Source of the DNA: Novosphingobium naphthalenivorans NBRC 102051
Lineage (GTDB): Bacteria > Pseudomonadota > Alphaproteobacteria > Sphingomonadales > Sphingomonadaceae
Reading direction: 5' to 3'
Assembly: GCF_001590985.1 (NCBI RefSeq)
Contig: NZ_BCTX01000010.1
Coordinates: forward strand, 1 to 64,000
Length of the DNA: 64,000 nt
Numbering within the stretch: the first letter of the stretch is position 1; every line of letters begins with the position of its first letter. A program made the translations under genes and the position numbers. The notes beneath the pieces are model-generated. The model was not told the origin of the DNA. It searched no databases and was given only the letters and a program-made list of their open reading frames with translations. Below are positions 1 through 9,790 of the stretch, piece by piece.

Positions 1-390
1 CCGCCCCCGCCGCCCCCGCCGCCCCCGCCGGCAGTGGTCTGCAACAAGGGTCCGTACATCGTGTTCTTCGACTGGGATAAGTCGGACATCACGCCGGAGG
101 CCGCGACCATCCTCGACAGCGCGATCAGCGCTTACGGCAACTGCGACAATGTTCCGATCATGCTGGCCGGTTACACCGACCGTTCGGGCACCGTGCAGTA
201 CAACATGGGCCTCTCGGAGCGTCGTAACGCTTCGGTCCGTGCGTACCTGACCAGCCATGGCGTCGCCGACGGTGCGATCTCGAGCCAGGCGTTCGGTGAA
301 AGCAACCCGCGCGTTCCCACCGCTGACGGTGTGCGCGAGCTGCAGAACCGCCGCGTCGAGATCACTTACGGTCCGGGCTCGGGCATGTAA
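1..390 (+). CDS. OmpA-family protein, C-terminal part (5' end outside window)
   Basis: The gene is cut by the window edge. The visible part is a run of prolines (bases 1-30) followed by a complete OmpA-like peptidoglycan-binding domain of about 115 residues, with the family pattern IVFFDWDKSDIT near the start, LAGYTDRSG in the middle and LQNRRVEITYG near the end. The proline run is the usual flexible linker between an outer-membrane beta-barrel and the periplasmic domain that grips peptidoglycan, so the full protein is probably an OmpA-type barrel. Stop TAA at 388-390, followed at once by a strong terminator. A GTG at 34 is in frame but lies inside the domain boundary and is not the real start. 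Confidence 0.9.
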   Translation, partial: PPPPPPPPPPAVVCNKGPYIVFFDWDKSDITPEAATILDSAISAYGNCDNVPIMLAGYTDRSGTVQYNMGLSERRNASVRAYLTSHGVADGAISSQAFGESNPRVPTADGVRELQNRRVEITYGPGSGM

Positions 391-414
391 GCGAACCGGC
401 AACGGTAAAGATTG

Positions 415-446
415 GGGGCTCGGAGAAATCCGGGCCCCTTTTCTTT
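415..446 (+). terminator. Rho-independent terminator of the OmpA-like gene
   Basis: A 10-bp stem (GGGGCTCGGA / TCCGGGCCCC, one G-U pair) closes a GAAA tetraloop and is followed by TTTTCTTT. It lies 25 bases after the OmpA-like stop codon. Confidence 0.85.
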
Positions 447-469
447 GGCCGCCGCCATACACGCAAAGA

Positions 470-507
470 AAAAGCGGCGGTGGTGCCTTGGCACCGCCGC
501 CGCTTTT
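470..507. terminator. bidirectional terminator between ompA-like gene and queC
   Basis: A near-perfect 18-bp inverted repeat flanked by AAAA on the left and TTTT on the right, with a 2-base loop. It sits between two convergent genes and can stop transcription from either side. Confidence 0.8.
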
Positions 508-545
508 GTTGTGATGCCGGGGAGCCCCGCCCCTCAGCCCGAGTG

Positions 546-1241
546 TCAGGCCGCGTAAGGCGTCGGGTCGATCAATCCGGCCTCGGCAAAGCCCGCCTTG
601 CGCAGGCGGCAGCTGTCGCACAGCCCGCAAGCGCGCCCATCGGGCTGGGGGTCGTAGCAGGACCAGCTCATGCCCGCATCCAGCCCCAGCCGGTGCGCCT
701 CGCGCGCGATATCCGCCTTGCCCAGATACTGCAGCGGAGCATGGATCTTCATGCGCTGCCCTTCCGCGCCCGCCTTGGTCGCCAGTTCGGCGATATTCTC
801 GAAGGCCGCGATGAATTCCGGACGGCAATCGGGATAGCCCGAATAGTCCAGCGCATTGACGCCGATGAAGATGTCGCTCGCCCCGATCGCCTCGGCCCAG
901 GCCAGAGTCAGCGACAGGAACACCAGGTTGCGCGCAGGCACATACGTGACCGGGATTTCCGGCCCCACGCCGTCTTTGGGAACAGCGATATCGTCGGTCA
1001 GCGCCGAACCGCCGAACTGCCTCAGATCGAGCGGCAGAACCACATGGCGCTGCGCATTCAGATGCCGCGCGATTTTGCCCGCCGCCTCGATCTCGCAGCT
1101 GTGGCGCTGGTTGTAATCGATGGTGAGCGCGTTGATGGCAAAGCCGGCTTCACGCGCGAGGCCAGCCGAAACCATCGAGTCGAGACCACCGGACAAGAGT
1201 ACGACGGCCTGCCGGGGTTGGGAGGATGAAGATGTCTGCAT
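546..1241 (-). CDS. queC: 7-cyano-7-deazaguanine synthase QueC
   Basis: QueC converts 7-carboxy-7-deazaguanine to preQ0 in cytoplasmic queuosine tRNA-modification synthesis, using ATP and ammonia. The 231-residue length is normal. Residues 17-22 are the PP-loop SGGLDS that binds ATP. Four cysteines near the C-terminus (about 195, 205, 208, 211; CGLCDSC region) form the zinc site typical of QueC. ATG start at 1241. The next gene upstream on this strand starts its stop codon 50 bases away. No other queuosine genes are nearby. Confidence 0.95.
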   Translation of the reverse strand: MQTSSSSQPRQAVVLLSGGLDSMVSAGLAREAGFAINALTIDYNQRHSCEIEAAGKIARHLNAQRHVVLPLDLRQFGGSALTDDIAVPKDGVGPEIPVTYVPARNLVFLSLTLAWAEAIGASDIFIGVNALDYSGYPDCRPEFIAAFENIAELATKAGAEGQRMKIHAPLQYLGKADIAREAHRLGLDAGMSWSCYDPQPDGRACGLCDSCRLRKAGFAEAGLIDPTPYAA

Positions 1242-1291
1242 AGCCGACGGCTACGCTGCCGGGAGCCCGCTGACAACCAGCTCTTCGCGGC

Positions 1292-1723
1292 TCACTTGCC
1301 GCAAGCGCCGACCTTGCGCCCTTCCGCCGAGAACGAGAAGGGAAGGCCGTTCTCGATGCCCTGGCTGTCGATCTGGACAAGGCCGTTGCTTTCACGGCGG
1401 ACGCGGGTTCTGCCATAGCCCCGGCCCTTGCAGGTGTACTGCACCGTGACTTCGTTCGGCTTGTCGTCGACGACAACCTGCGTGCAGGCAACTCCCCGGT
1501 GCCTGAGCTGGATCAGCTTGCGGCCATTGTCGAGGCACAGGTTGTGCACCGCGCCGCCCTCACCGCGCTCCCGAAGCTCCCAGGCGCCGGTTTCGAGCTG
1601 ATCGAGCATCCGCAGTTCCTGAGCCTGAGCCGAAACCGCAAGCCCTCCCAGGGCCGCGACGAGTAAGGACGCACACCAGCGCTGCAACTTTCTTCTCCGG
1701 GACACGATAACCGCCATTATCAT
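1292..1723 (-). CDS. secreted DUF3617-like protein
   Basis: A protein of about 143 residues with a signal peptide: basic n-region (SRRRKLQRW), hydrophobic stretch, then AQA before QELRML. The mature part has the DUF3617 pattern: an early G-x-W (LETGAWELRE), a cysteine after the first strands (HNLCLDNG), and a C-terminal FSFSAEGRKVGAC. Members are periplasmic and common in sphingomonads; function is unknown. Two ATGs (1723 and 1717) are possible and neither has a good ribosome site. It follows hslO on the same strand. Confidence 0.7.
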   Translation of the reverse strand: MIMAVIVSRRRKLQRWCASLLVAALGGLAVSAQAQELRMLDQLETGAWELRERGEGGAVHNLCLDNGRKLIQLRHRGVACTQVVVDDKPNEVTVQYTCKGRGYGRTRVRRESNGLVQIDSQGIENGLPFSFSAEGRKVGACGK

Positions 1724-1781
1724 GCACAATGTATTGTTAGCAGGACGCCGGAATTCAAGCACAGAACGGATGAAGCCACGC

Positions 1782-2690
1782 TTAAACCGGAATGCGAAGG
1801 ATCTTCGAACAGAAAGCACAGTCGACCGGAATCGTACCATCGTCATCGCGCATTTCGGCCCGCTGGTCTTCCGGAAAGCGCGAGAGGATCGACTGATAGT
1901 GCTCGACAGTGCAACGGCATCCGCGCTGCAACAGGGCAAGCGGCTCCACCCGCACTTCCTTTTCCTCGTGGAACAGCCGCCAGACCAGTTCTTCCATCGT
2001 CAGCGCGGGATCGACGAGTTCCTCGGGCGTGATGCTGCCCGCCATGATCGAGACATGCTCCCAATCCGGGTGATCCTCGCCCGCGTGCAGCCGTTCCTTG
2101 CCTTCCTCGCTGTCCGGCAGGTGCTGGAGGAGCATACCCCCGGCCATGCAGCGCGGGCCGTTCAAACGTACGGAAATCCGGATGAGCGACGGGATCTGCT
2201 CCGACTGCGCGAAGTAGTTCTCGCAAGCTTGTGCCAGCGAGGCGCCTTCGAGCGGAACCACGCCCTGATAACGCTCATCGGTCGCGGCCAGATCGAAAGT
2301 GATGGCCAGATAGCCCTTGCCGAACAGCGCTTCGAGCGTGGGATAATCGCCGAGCGCGGCAACGGCCGCCTCGTCGTGGCGCACATAGCCACGCACTTCC
2401 CCGTCGCGGTAATCGCACACCAGAAGATCGACCGGGCCGCCTTCCGACTGGGCCTGGATCGTCAGTTGCGATCCCTTCTCCTTCAGCAAGGCCCCCATCA
2501 GCGCCGTCAGCACCAGCGCTTCGGCCAGAAGCTGCTTGATCAGCGGCGGATAGTCATGCGCCGACAGCACGGTTTCCAGCACGGGACCAAGCCGGACCAC
2601 CCGCCCCCGCGCATGGCGCGCGGGAACGGAAAAGGCCAGAACCCGGTCGAAACCGGTGTCGTTGTCCCGAAGCAGGTAGCTGTCGGTCAC
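1782..2690 (-). CDS. hslO: Hsp33 redox-regulated chaperone HslO
   Basis: Cytoplasmic holdase chaperone switched on by oxidative stress. 302 residues, normal for the family. The redox switch is visible at the C-terminus as Cys258-x-Cys260 and Cys291-x-x-Cys294, which bind zinc when reduced. The start is GTG at 2690; its GTG overlaps the argF TGA (GTGA), so it is translationally coupled to argF. The argD-argF-hslO order is common in alphaproteobacteria. Confidence 0.95.
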   Translation of the reverse strand: MTDSYLLRDNDTGFDRVLAFSVPARHARGRVVRLGPVLETVLSAHDYPPLIKQLLAEALVLTALMGALLKEKGSQLTIQAQSEGGPVDLLVCDYRDGEVRGYVRHDEAAVAALGDYPTLEALFGKGYLAITFDLAATDERYQGVVPLEGASLAQACENYFAQSEQIPSLIRISVRLNGPRCMAGGMLLQHLPDSEEGKERLHAGEDHPDWEHVSIMAGSITPEELVDPALTMEELVWRLFHEEKEVRVEPLALLQRGCRCTVEHYQSILSRFPEDQRAEMRDDDGTIPVDCAFCSKILRIPV

Positions 2691-3613
2691 AGCTTGCCCA
2701 AGGACCAGAGCAGGACCGATTTCTGTGCGTGGATGCGGTTTTCCGCCTCGTCCCAGACCACCGACTGCGGTCCGTCGATCACCTCGTCGGTCACTTCCTC
2801 GTTCCGGTGGGCCGGCAGGCAGTGAAGGAACTTCGCGTCCGGCGCGGCCGCTGCCATCAGCGCGGCATTGACCTGATAGGGCTGCATCGCCGCGACATGC
2901 TGCTCGCCGCCGGCCTGGCCCATCGAAACCCAGGTGTCGGTCACGACGACTTGCGCACCGGCCACAGCTTCGAGCGGGTCCTGCGTCAGGATCACCTCGC
3001 CGCCCGCCGCGCGGGCACGGGCGATGAAATCGGCATCCGGTTCATAGCCTGCAGGGCCGCCGATGCGGATCGTGAACTTCATCAGCCCCGCCGCCTCGAT
3101 CAACGAGTTGGCGACATTGTTGCCGTCCCCCAGCCAGGCCATCTGCAGGCCCGGCAGAGCATGGCCGTGTTCGACGACCGTCAGCAGGTCCGCGACGATC
3201 TGGCACGGGTGCGACAAGTCGGTAAGGCCATTGATGACAGGGACATCGGCGTAATGCGCCAGTTCCTCGATCTTCGCATGATCATCGGTGCGGATCATGA
3301 TCGCATCGACCATGCGGCTGAGCACCCGCGCGGTATCGGCCACGGTCTCGCCGCGGCCGAGCTGGGTGCTGCCGGCTTCCATGATCAGCGCCGAACCGCC
3401 GAGCTGGCGCATGGCCATGTCGAAAGAGACACGCGTGCGGGTCGAGTTCTTCTCGAAGATCATCGCCAGCACATGCCCCGCAAGCGGCGCATCGGCGTCC
3501 GACTGGCCCTTGGGCCAGGCCTTGCGCGCCGTTTTGCGGTCCATCGCATCGTTGATCATGGCGGCGAGCACGTCGCCGCCGGCATCGGACAGGCTCAGAA
3601 AGTCACGTGTCAT
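2687..3613 (-). CDS. argF: ornithine carbamoyltransferase
   Basis: Joins carbamoyl phosphate and ornithine to give citrulline in arginine synthesis. 308 residues. The carbamoyl-phosphate loop STRTRVSF is at residues 57-64, followed by the family motifs HPCQIVADL and [11 protein letters not shown], the latter carrying the active-site cysteine. The ATG at 3613 shares one base with the argD stop (TGATG), so the two are co-translated. Confidence 0.96.
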   Translation of the reverse strand: MTRDFLSLSDAGGDVLAAMINDAMDRKTARKAWPKGQSDADAPLAGHVLAMIFEKNSTRTRVSFDMAMRQLGGSALIMEAGSTQLGRGETVADTARVLSRMVDAIMIRTDDHAKIEELAHYADVPVINGLTDLSHPCQIVADLLTVVEHGHALPGLQMAWLGDGNNVANSLIEAAGLMKFTIRIGGPAGYEPDADFIARARAAGGEVILTQDPLEAVAGAQVVVTDTWVSMGQAGGEQHVAAMQPYQVNAALMAAAAPDAKFLHCLPAHRNEEVTDEVIDGPQSVVWDEAENRIHAQKSVLLWSLGKL

Positions 3614-4803
3614 CAGCCGACCCCTTCAAGCTGATAGCTGGCAGCCGCCGCCGACAGCTTGTCCATGAATTCGTCGATGTGGCTGTCGTCGATCACGAGC
3701 GGCGGCAGGACGCGCACGACATTGTCGCCGGCCGATACGGTCAGCACATTGTGGTTGTCGCGCATGTGCGCCACGAAAGCGCGCGGTTCGGTCTTGAGCT
3801 TGATGCCGATGAACAGGCCGCGGCCGCGCACTTCCTCGAACAATTCCGGATAGTTGCCGATGAACTGTTCGATGCGCGATTTGAGGCGTTCGCCCTTGGC
3901 CCGCACTTCGGCCAGAAAGGCCTCATCCGGGATCACATCGAGCACAGCGCCGATTGCCGCCATGGCGAAAGGATTGCCGCCATAAGTCGAACCGTGCGTG
4001 CCGATCACCATGCCGCGCGCCGCCTTTTCAGTGGCAAGGCAGGCCCCGACCGGGAAGCCCCCCCCAATCCCCTTGGCCGTCGCCATGATGTCCGGTTCAA
4101 TCCCGTACTGCTCGTAGGCGTAGAACGTGCCGGCGCGGCCGACACCGCTCTGCACTTCGTCGAGGATCAGCATCAGGTCGTGCTCATCGCACAGCTGGCG
4201 CAGGCCCTGCAGGAATTCCTCGGTGGCGATGCGAATGCCGCCCTCGCCCTGGATCGGTTCGACCAGGAAGCCGGCCGTATTCGGGCCGATAGCAGCCTTT
4301 ACCGCTTCAAGGTCGTTGAATTCCAGGTACTTGAAGCCAGGCAGCAGCGGGTAGAAACCCTTATGCATCTTCTCCTGGCTCGACGCGCTGATCGTGGCGA
4401 GCGTGCGTCCGTGGAACGCGTTGTTGAACGTAATCAGTTCGAACTTTTCATCGTTGCCCGCCGACTGGTGATAGGCACGCGCGGTCTTGATCGCGCATTC
4501 TACCGCCTCGGCGCCGGAATTGGTGAAGAACACCGTGTCCGCGAACGTCAGATCGACCAGCCGCTGGGCGATGGCTTCCCCCTGCGGACTGCCATAGAGA
4601 TTCGAGACATGCATCAGCGTCTCGGCCTGCTTCTGCAACGCGCCGATCAGTCCGGGGTGCGAATGCCCGAGCGCGTTCACTGCAATACCGCTGGCGAAAT
4701 CCAGGAATCGGCGGCCATCCTCACTGATGAGATGGCAGTGCTCGCCGCGAACGGGCCGTACACCGCACCGGGGATAAACAGGCATCAGCGGAGTGATCGA
4801 CAT
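3613..4803 (-). CDS. argD: acetylornithine aminotransferase
   Basis: PLP-dependent transaminase of arginine synthesis (and often of lysine synthesis as succinyl-DAP aminotransferase). 396 residues with the chosen ATG at 4803, which has AAGGA about 8 bases upstream. The frame is open well beyond this start but the extra sequence has no family similarity. Key features: TNSGAEA cofactor-phosphate region (94-100), ILDEVQ with the cofactor Asp (about 215), [10 protein letters not shown] with the Schiff-base Lys (about 244). First gene of argD-argF-hslO. Confidence 0.95.
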   Translation of the reverse strand: MSITPLMPVYPRCGVRPVRGEHCHLISEDGRRFLDFASGIAVNALGHSHPGLIGALQKQAETLMHVSNLYGSPQGEAIAQRLVDLTFADTVFFTNSGAEAVECAIKTARAYHQSAGNDEKFELITFNNAFHGRTLATISASSQEKMHKGFYPLLPGFKYLEFNDLEAVKAAIGPNTAGFLVEPIQGEGGIRIATEEFLQGLRQLCDEHDLMLILDEVQSGVGRAGTFYAYEQYGIEPDIMATAKGIGGGFPVGACLATEKAARGMVIGTHGSTYGGNPFAMAAIGAVLDVIPDEAFLAEVRAKGERLKSRIEQFIGNYPELFEEVRGRGLFIGIKLKTEPRAFVAHMRDNHNVLTVSAGDNVVRVLPPLVIDDSHIDEFMDKLSAAAASYQLEGVG

Positions 4804-4850
4804 GTCGGTATTCCTTGAAAACGAATCAGTAATGTGAACATCGGAAACGA

Positions 4851-4881
4851 CAAATGGCGGCCCTTGGCAGGCCGCCATTTG
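4851..4881 (-). terminator. strong hairpin between csp gene and argD
   Basis: A perfect 12-bp stem (CAAATGGCGGCC / GGCCGCCATTTG) with a 7-base loop. It lies 58 bases after the cold-shock gene and 48 bases before argD, all on the minus strand. There is no long U-tract, so it is either a terminator for the cold-shock gene or part of the argD leader. Confidence 0.5.
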
Positions 4882-4939
4882 CGCGCATCTAGACTTTTGC
4901 AGTGCCCCGGTCAAACCACCGGGGGCAAGGCAGGCCGGA

Positions 4940-5698
4940 TCAACCCTGATGCGGCGTAAGGTTGACCGCCGAGTACTTGCCTCGTCGATCGACCTCGATG
5001 TCGAATTCCACCCGATCACCTTCGTTGAGCCCGGACATGCCCGAACGCTCGACGGCACTGATGTGCACGAACGCATCCGGCTGGCCGTCATCACGGGTGA
5101 TGAAACCGAAGCCCTTCATCGAATTGAAGAACTTGACCGTGCCAGTGGCCTTTTCGCCAGTAAGCTGACGCTGCGGCGCAGCCGGTTCGCGCTTGGCAAC
5201 CGGAATCACATCGCCGACAACCACGAGGTCGCTGGCGGAAATCTTGCCGCCGCGGTCAACCAGCTGGAATTCCAGCTGCTGTCCTTCGGCCAGACCTTCC
5301 AGGCCGGCACGCTCGACTGCGCTGATATGCACGAACACATCATCGCCGCCTTCATCGCGCTGGATGAAACCGAAGCCCTTGGCTCCGTTGAAAAACTTTA
5401 CGACGCCCTTGCCCTGGCCAACGACCTGGGCCGGCATGCCGCCGCCACGGGGACCACCGCCACCGCCGCCGCCGAAGCCGCGGCCACCACCGCCGCCGCC
5501 GAAGCCGCCGCGATCACCGCCGCCGAAGCCACCACGATCGCCGCCGCCGAAACCGCCGCGATCACCGCCGCCGCTGAAGCCACCACGATCACCGCCGCCG
5601 AAACGATCCTGCCCGCCGAAGAACGGATCGAAATCGTCCTCTCCGAACCGATCCCGCTTGTCGCGTCCCCTTCCGCGACGACCTCTATCAAAACCCAT
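4940..5698 (-). CDS. tandem cold-shock-domain protein with Gly/Arg-rich N-terminus
   Basis: 252 residues. Residues 1-20 are Arg/Asp-rich; residues about 28-87 are a low-complexity GGDRGGF repeat block resembling an RGG box. Two cold-shock domains follow, about 97-161 and 184-250, each with the RNP1-like KGFGFI and the [16 protein letters not shown] strand that bind single-stranded nucleic acid. Double-domain Csp proteins are known in alphaproteobacteria as RNA chaperones; the long RGG-like leader is unusual for them. The 297 bases upstream (5699-5995) hold no gene and probably contain its leader and promoter, but I see no convincing -35/-10 pair. Confidence 0.9.
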   Translation of the reverse strand: MGFDRGRRGRGRDKRDRFGEDDFDPFFGGQDRFGGGDRGGFSGGGDRGGFGGGDRGGFGGGDRGGFGGGGGGRGFGGGGGGGPRGGGMPAQVVGQGKGVVKFFNGAKGFGFIQRDEGGDDVFVHISAVERAGLEGLAEGQQLEFQLVDRGGKISASDLVVVGDVIPVAKREPAAPQRQLTGEKATGTVKFFNSMKGFGFITRDDGQPDAFVHISAVERSGMSGLNEGDRVEFDIEVDRRGKYSAVNLTPHQG

Positions 5699-5995
5699 CT
5701 TTACGAACGTACCTTACGCTGCGCCCAAAAAGCACGCGCCCGGACACGTGGACGAGACCGCGCCGGGCGTCAGGGCAGGAATGAACAAGGCTCATCCCTT
5801 TCCTGCGATGATGGCTCTTACACGAGTCCCGAGGCAATAGCGAATAGAAATACGCGCTAGTTTGCGCCTGAACGCCCTTTCTGTTTCGATTTCAACCTGC
5901 AATTTGCCTTGCGTGTTCGTCAAAGGGGGTCTTGAAGAACACGAGACCGGAGTCCCATCTGGTCCGAGATCGTTTCCCAACGGAGATTCCCTGCG

Positions 5996-6424
5996 ATGTT
6001 CCGCCAGATTACCGACACCGTCTTTGCCAGTCCGCAGATCGGCACCGATGCCATTGCAGAAGCCAAGGCGCTCGGAATCGTGAAGATCATCAACAACCGC
6101 CCCGAAGGCGAAGAGGATGGCCAGCCCGCCGGCGCCGCGATCGAGGCCGCCGCACGGGATGCGGGACTGGACTATGTCGCCATCCCGGTGACTCATGCCG
6201 GCTTCAGCCAGGGCCAGGTCGATGCCATGCTGGAAGCGCTGGACAGCGCGGGCGGCCCGGTGCTCGCCTATTGCAGGTCGGGCACGCGCTCCACTCTGCT
6301 CTGGGCACTGGCCCGCGCCAAGGCCGGGGACAATCCCACCGTCATCGCATCGAAAGCCGCCTCTGCCGGATACGACGTTACCCCTGTCCGCCAGCTGATC
6401 GAGATGCTCGCCGCTGGCGGCTGA
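5996..6424 (+). CDS. TIGR01244-family phosphatase/sulfurtransferase-like protein
   Basis: 142 residues matching the DUF442 / beta-lactamase-hydrolase-like phosphatase-like family, a dual-specificity-phosphatase fold. The signature loop AYCRSGTRS puts the nucleophile at Cys93, matching HCxxGxRS of this family. The N-terminal FRQITDTVFASPQI and the INNRPEGEE segment are typical. Relatives are linked to sulfide or persulfide handling, but here no partner metallo-hydrolase or rhodanese is adjacent, so the substrate is unknown. GGAG lies upstream of the ATG. Confidence 0.85.
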   Translation: MFRQITDTVFASPQIGTDAIAEAKALGIVKIINNRPEGEEDGQPAGAAIEAAARDAGLDYVAIPVTHAGFSQGQVDAMLEALDSAGGPVLAYCRSGTRSTLLWALARAKAGDNPTVIASKAASAGYDVTPVRQLIEMLAAGG

Positions 6425-6436
6425 AGCCGCGGACGC

Positions 6437-6775
6437 TCAGAGGGCCAGATCGCCCTGCTCGCCCGTACGGACGCGCAGGACGTCAGCCAGATCGAACACG
6501 AAAATCTTGCCGTCACCGATCTCGTCGGTGTGGGCGGCCGCGCTGACAATCTCGATGACTTTGTCCGCAAAGGCATCCGATACCGCGATCTCGAGCTTCA
6601 GCTTGGGCAACATGCTCGATGTGTATTCGGCGCCGCGATAGACTTCCGTCTGTCCTTTCTGCCGGCCGTAACCGCTCACTTCGGTCACCGTCAGCCCCGA
6701 TACGCCTAACGCGCTGAGCGCATCCTTCACATCGGTGAACTTGAACGGCTTGATGATGGCGGTGATGAATTTCAT
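6437..6775 (-). CDS. glnK: PII nitrogen regulatory protein (second copy)
   Basis: 112-residue PII trimer subunit that senses 2-oxoglutarate, ATP/ADP and, through uridylylation, glutamine. The T-loop RQKGQTEVYRGAEY carries Tyr51, the uridylylation site. The C-terminal DGKIFVFDLADVLRVRTGE is typical. It lies downstream of amtB on the same strand but a strong terminator separates them, so it probably has its own promoter in 6776-6928. The name glnK rather than glnB rests only on proximity to amtB. Confidence 0.9.
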   Translation of the reverse strand: MKFITAIIKPFKFTDVKDALSALGVSGLTVTEVSGYGRQKGQTEVYRGAEYTSSMLPKLKLEIAVSDAFADKVIEIVSAAAHTDEIGDGKIFVFDLADVLRVRTGEQGDLAL

Positions 6776-6928
6776 GCTGCCCCGCGCCCCCTGATTTCGT
6801 CCCCTGACTTCGCCCGGAGCCGGACGGCAGACACTGCCAGTCCGGACACACCGATGTGTCTCATATTGCCGCCAGCCACACAAAGAAAAACCGGCGCAAA
6901 GGCCGGCAATCGTCAAAAAAGGGCCACG

Positions 6929-6959
6929 AAAAAAGGGCCGGAGCGGCTGGCTCCGGCCC
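6929..6959 (-). terminator. Rho-independent terminator of amtB
   Basis: On the minus strand a perfect 10-bp stem (GGGCCGGAGC / GCTCCGGCCC) with a 5-base loop is followed by TTTTTT. It sits 90 bases after the amtB stop. Confidence 0.9.
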
Positions 6960-7049
6960 ATTGAGTTTGTGTTCGCAGGAGGAACATCGGTTGGCGACGA
7001 CGGATGGGAGGAGAGGAGGAAGTACCCGCCGCCGCCAAACTCTTGGATC

Positions 7050-8375
7050 TTAGTTGTAGGCGCGCTCGCCGTGTTCGCCGATGTCGAGACCTTCGTGCTC
7101 GACTTCCTCGGTGACACGCAGCCCGGTGATCAGCTTGGCGATGAAGATCGCGATCACGGTGCCGATGGCGGCCCAGACGATCGAGACCATCACGGCCTGG
7201 ATCTGGATCCAGACCTGAGCGCCCATGGCGGTCGAGCCATCGCCCGGACCACCGAGACCCGGCTGATAGACGATGCCCGTGCCGATGGCGCCGATGATGC
7301 CGCCGATGCCGTGGACACCGAAAGCGTCGAGCGAGTCGTCGTAGCCGAGGGCCGGCTTGACCTTCGAAACCATCAGGAAGCAGACGATCGAGGCAACCGC
7401 GCCGAGCACGATCGCACCGAACGGACCCGAGTTACCGGCAGCGGGGGTGACGGCGACGAGGCCGGCAACGATACCCGAGCAGAAGCCCAGAGCCGAACCC
7501 TTGTGGCCGCTGAACTTCTCGGCGAGCATCCAGAACAGACCGGCCGAAGCGGTGGCGACGAACGTGTTGATCATGGCGAGACCGGCGGTGCCGTCAGCCT
7601 CAAGTTCCGAACCGGCGTTGAAGCCGAACCAGCCCACCCACAGCAGGCCGGTGCCGACCATGGTCAGCGTCAGCGAGTGCGGCGGCATCGGCTCGGCCGG
7701 GAAGCCCTTGCGCTTGCCGAGGATCAGAGCGGCAACCAGCGCCGAGACACCGGCGTTGATGTGAACGACCGTACCACCGGCGAAGTCCAGAGCGCCCAGC
7801 TTGAACAGCAGACCGCCGCTGGCCCAGACCATGTGCGCGATCGGGAAATAGACGATGGTCAGCCACACGACGGCAAATGCCATCACGGCCGAGAACTTGA
7901 TACGTTCGACCGTCGCACCCAGCACCAGAGCCACGGTAATCGCGGCGAAGGTCATCTGGAAGCAGACGAAGACGTATTCGGAGATCACTTCGTCAGAGAA
8001 GGTCGCGGCCGTCGACGTCGGCGTGACCGACGACAGGAACAGGCTGCCGCTGCTCATGAAGTTGCCGATGAAACCTTCCGAGGTCACCGGGCCGAAAGCC
8101 ATCGAGTAGCCGTAGATCACCCAGATGAGCATCGCGAGAGCCGCGACGGCGCCGATCTGGGTCATGGTGGAGAGCATGTTCTTCGAACGGGTCAGACCGC
8201 CGTAGAACAGGGCGAGGCCGGGAAGGATCATGAGCAGGACCAGGATGGTCGACGTCATCATCCAGGCATTGTTGCCAGGGTTGGGAACCTTGGCCGCTTC
8301 TTCGGCCCAGGCCGGCATGGCGGCAAACAGCGACGCGGTCAGAGCGCCGGCGCCGCAGAGAATCTTGCGGTTCAT
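7050..8375 (-). CDS. amtB: ammonium transporter AmtB
   Basis: Inner-membrane ammonium channel of 441 residues. A cleavable leader (residues 1-24, ending AMPAWA) precedes the first membrane helix, as in many AmtB proteins. Family motifs include ALFYGGLTRSKN and the central WVGWFGFNAGS. The ATG at 8375 is chosen because GAGGAGG lies 9 bases upstream; a TTG at 8393 in the same frame has no such site. It follows glnK by 14 bases, the classic glnK-amtB operon in which uncharged PII plugs the channel. Confidence 0.95.
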   Translation of the reverse strand: MNRKILCGAGALTASLFAAMPAWAEEAAKVPNPGNNAWMMTSTILVLLMILPGLALFYGGLTRSKNMLSTMTQIGAVAALAMLIWVIYGYSMAFGPVTSEGFIGNFMSSGSLFLSSVTPTSTAATFSDEVISEYVFVCFQMTFAAITVALVLGATVERIKFSAVMAFAVVWLTIVYFPIAHMVWASGGLLFKLGALDFAGGTVVHINAGVSALVAALILGKRKGFPAEPMPPHSLTLTMVGTGLLWVGWFGFNAGSELEADGTAGLAMINTFVATASAGLFWMLAEKFSGHKGSALGFCSGIVAGLVAVTPAAGNSGPFGAIVLGAVASIVCFLMVSKVKPALGYDDSLDAFGVHGIGGIIGAIGTGIVYQPGLGGPGDGSTAMGAQVWIQIQAVMVSIVWAAIGTVIAIFIAKLITGLRVTEEVEHEGLDIGEHGERAYN

Positions 8376-8389
8376 CGTGGAAAGCCTCC

Positions 8390-8851
<462 letters not shown>

Positions 8852-8879
8852 TTACATCGCCCGATTCGTGAGCACGTGC

Positions 8880-9614
8880 CTATTTTTTAGGCAGAAAAAG
8901 CGCCGCTTTGACTGGCAGATGGTCAGAACCTGTCGCGGACAACGGGCTGTGATGCACGTTGGTTCCCAGAACCTCCCACTCCGGCGAAACAATAATGCGG
9001 TCGAGCCGCGCGATGGGGCGCCGGGAGGGAAAACTGCGTCCCGGAGAAAGCACCCGCCAGACCTCGTCGTCGAACTCCTGAAGGCATCCCCCGCGCTGGG
9101 ACCACTCGTTGAGGTCCCCCATGAGAACGGTCGGCACATGGTGATCGCAATCCGCGCAATGCGCGAGCACACTGCGGATCTGATGGCGGCGCCGCAATCC
9201 CGACAAATCGAGATGCATACCGATCGCGCGGACCCGGCGCCCCTCCAGCATGAGATCGGCCCGGATCGCCCCGCGCGGCTCGACCACCGGCAGCGGCACC
9301 GGTGCAGCCTCGATCAGATCGATGCCCTTGCGCACCAGCAGGGCATTGCCGTGCCAGCCCAGACTGTCCGGCTTCATCGACAGCGGCACCGGCACGTAGT
9401 CGGTCGCGGCCTGGATGGCATCGAGCGGCAGCACCGCCATGCGCCGCCCGAAACGGCGGTCCACTTCCTGCAGGGCGACAATGTCCGCGTCGATCTCCAG
9501 CAGAATGCGCAAGATGCGCTCATGGTCGCGCCGCCGGTCGAGACCGACTGCCTTGTGGATGTTGTAGCTGGCGAACTTGATCTGCAAGGCTGGGTTCCGG
9601 TCTGGTGGCGGCAA
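8880..9614 (-). CDS. endonuclease/exonuclease/phosphatase family protein
   Basis: 244-residue protein of the EEP (DNase I-like) superfamily. The metal and catalytic motifs are in order: ASYNIHK at the N-terminus, DIVALQEVDRR, a GDLNEW segment (the D-x-N pair) and the C-terminal SDHLPV. The substrate could be a nucleic acid, phospholipid or phosphorylated metabolite. No ATG fits; a TTG at 9614 with AAGG a few bases upstream is used, with a second TTG at 9587 as alternative. Confidence 0.85.
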   Translation of the reverse strand: MPPPDRNPALQIKFASYNIHKAVGLDRRRDHERILRILLEIDADIVALQEVDRRFGRRMAVLPLDAIQAATDYVPVPLSMKPDSLGWHGNALLVRKGIDLIEAAPVPLPVVEPRGAIRADLMLEGRRVRAIGMHLDLSGLRRRHQIRSVLAHCADCDHHVPTVLMGDLNEWSQRGGCLQEFDDEVWRVLSPGRSFPSRRPIARLDRIIVSPEWEVLGTNVHHSPLSATGSDHLPVKAALFLPKK

Positions 9615-9654
9615 AGGACCTTATACCACGCCTCGTTGATTTAAACTCCCGCCC

Positions 9655-9751
9655 CCTTCGTCATTGCGAGGAGGCAAAGCCGACGCGGCAATCCAGAGCC
9701 AGCGCAAACCGCCCTGGATTGCTTCGCCCTGCGGGCTCGCAATGACGAAGG
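9655..9751. repeat. REP-like palindromic extragenic element
   Basis: Outer arms CCTTCGTCATTGCGAG (9655-9670) and its exact complement (9736-9751) enclose inner arms GCAATCCAG (9688-9696) and CTGGATTGC (9714-9722). The nested inverted repeat fills the gap between the EEP gene and prfC. The CGTCATTGCGAG / CTCGCAATGACG pair is a known dispersed intergenic motif in alphaproteobacterial genomes. Confidence 0.75.
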
Positions 9752-9790
9752 AAGGGAAAAGGCATCATCAGCAGGTTTGGTATTGCCCCC

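Noticed and set aside
6844-6862. Hairpin GACACA/TGTGTC upstream of the second PII gene as a sigma-54 or riboswitch element
   Set aside because: The nearby TGGC...GCC spacing is two bases short for a -24/-12 promoter, and the stem is only 6 bp.
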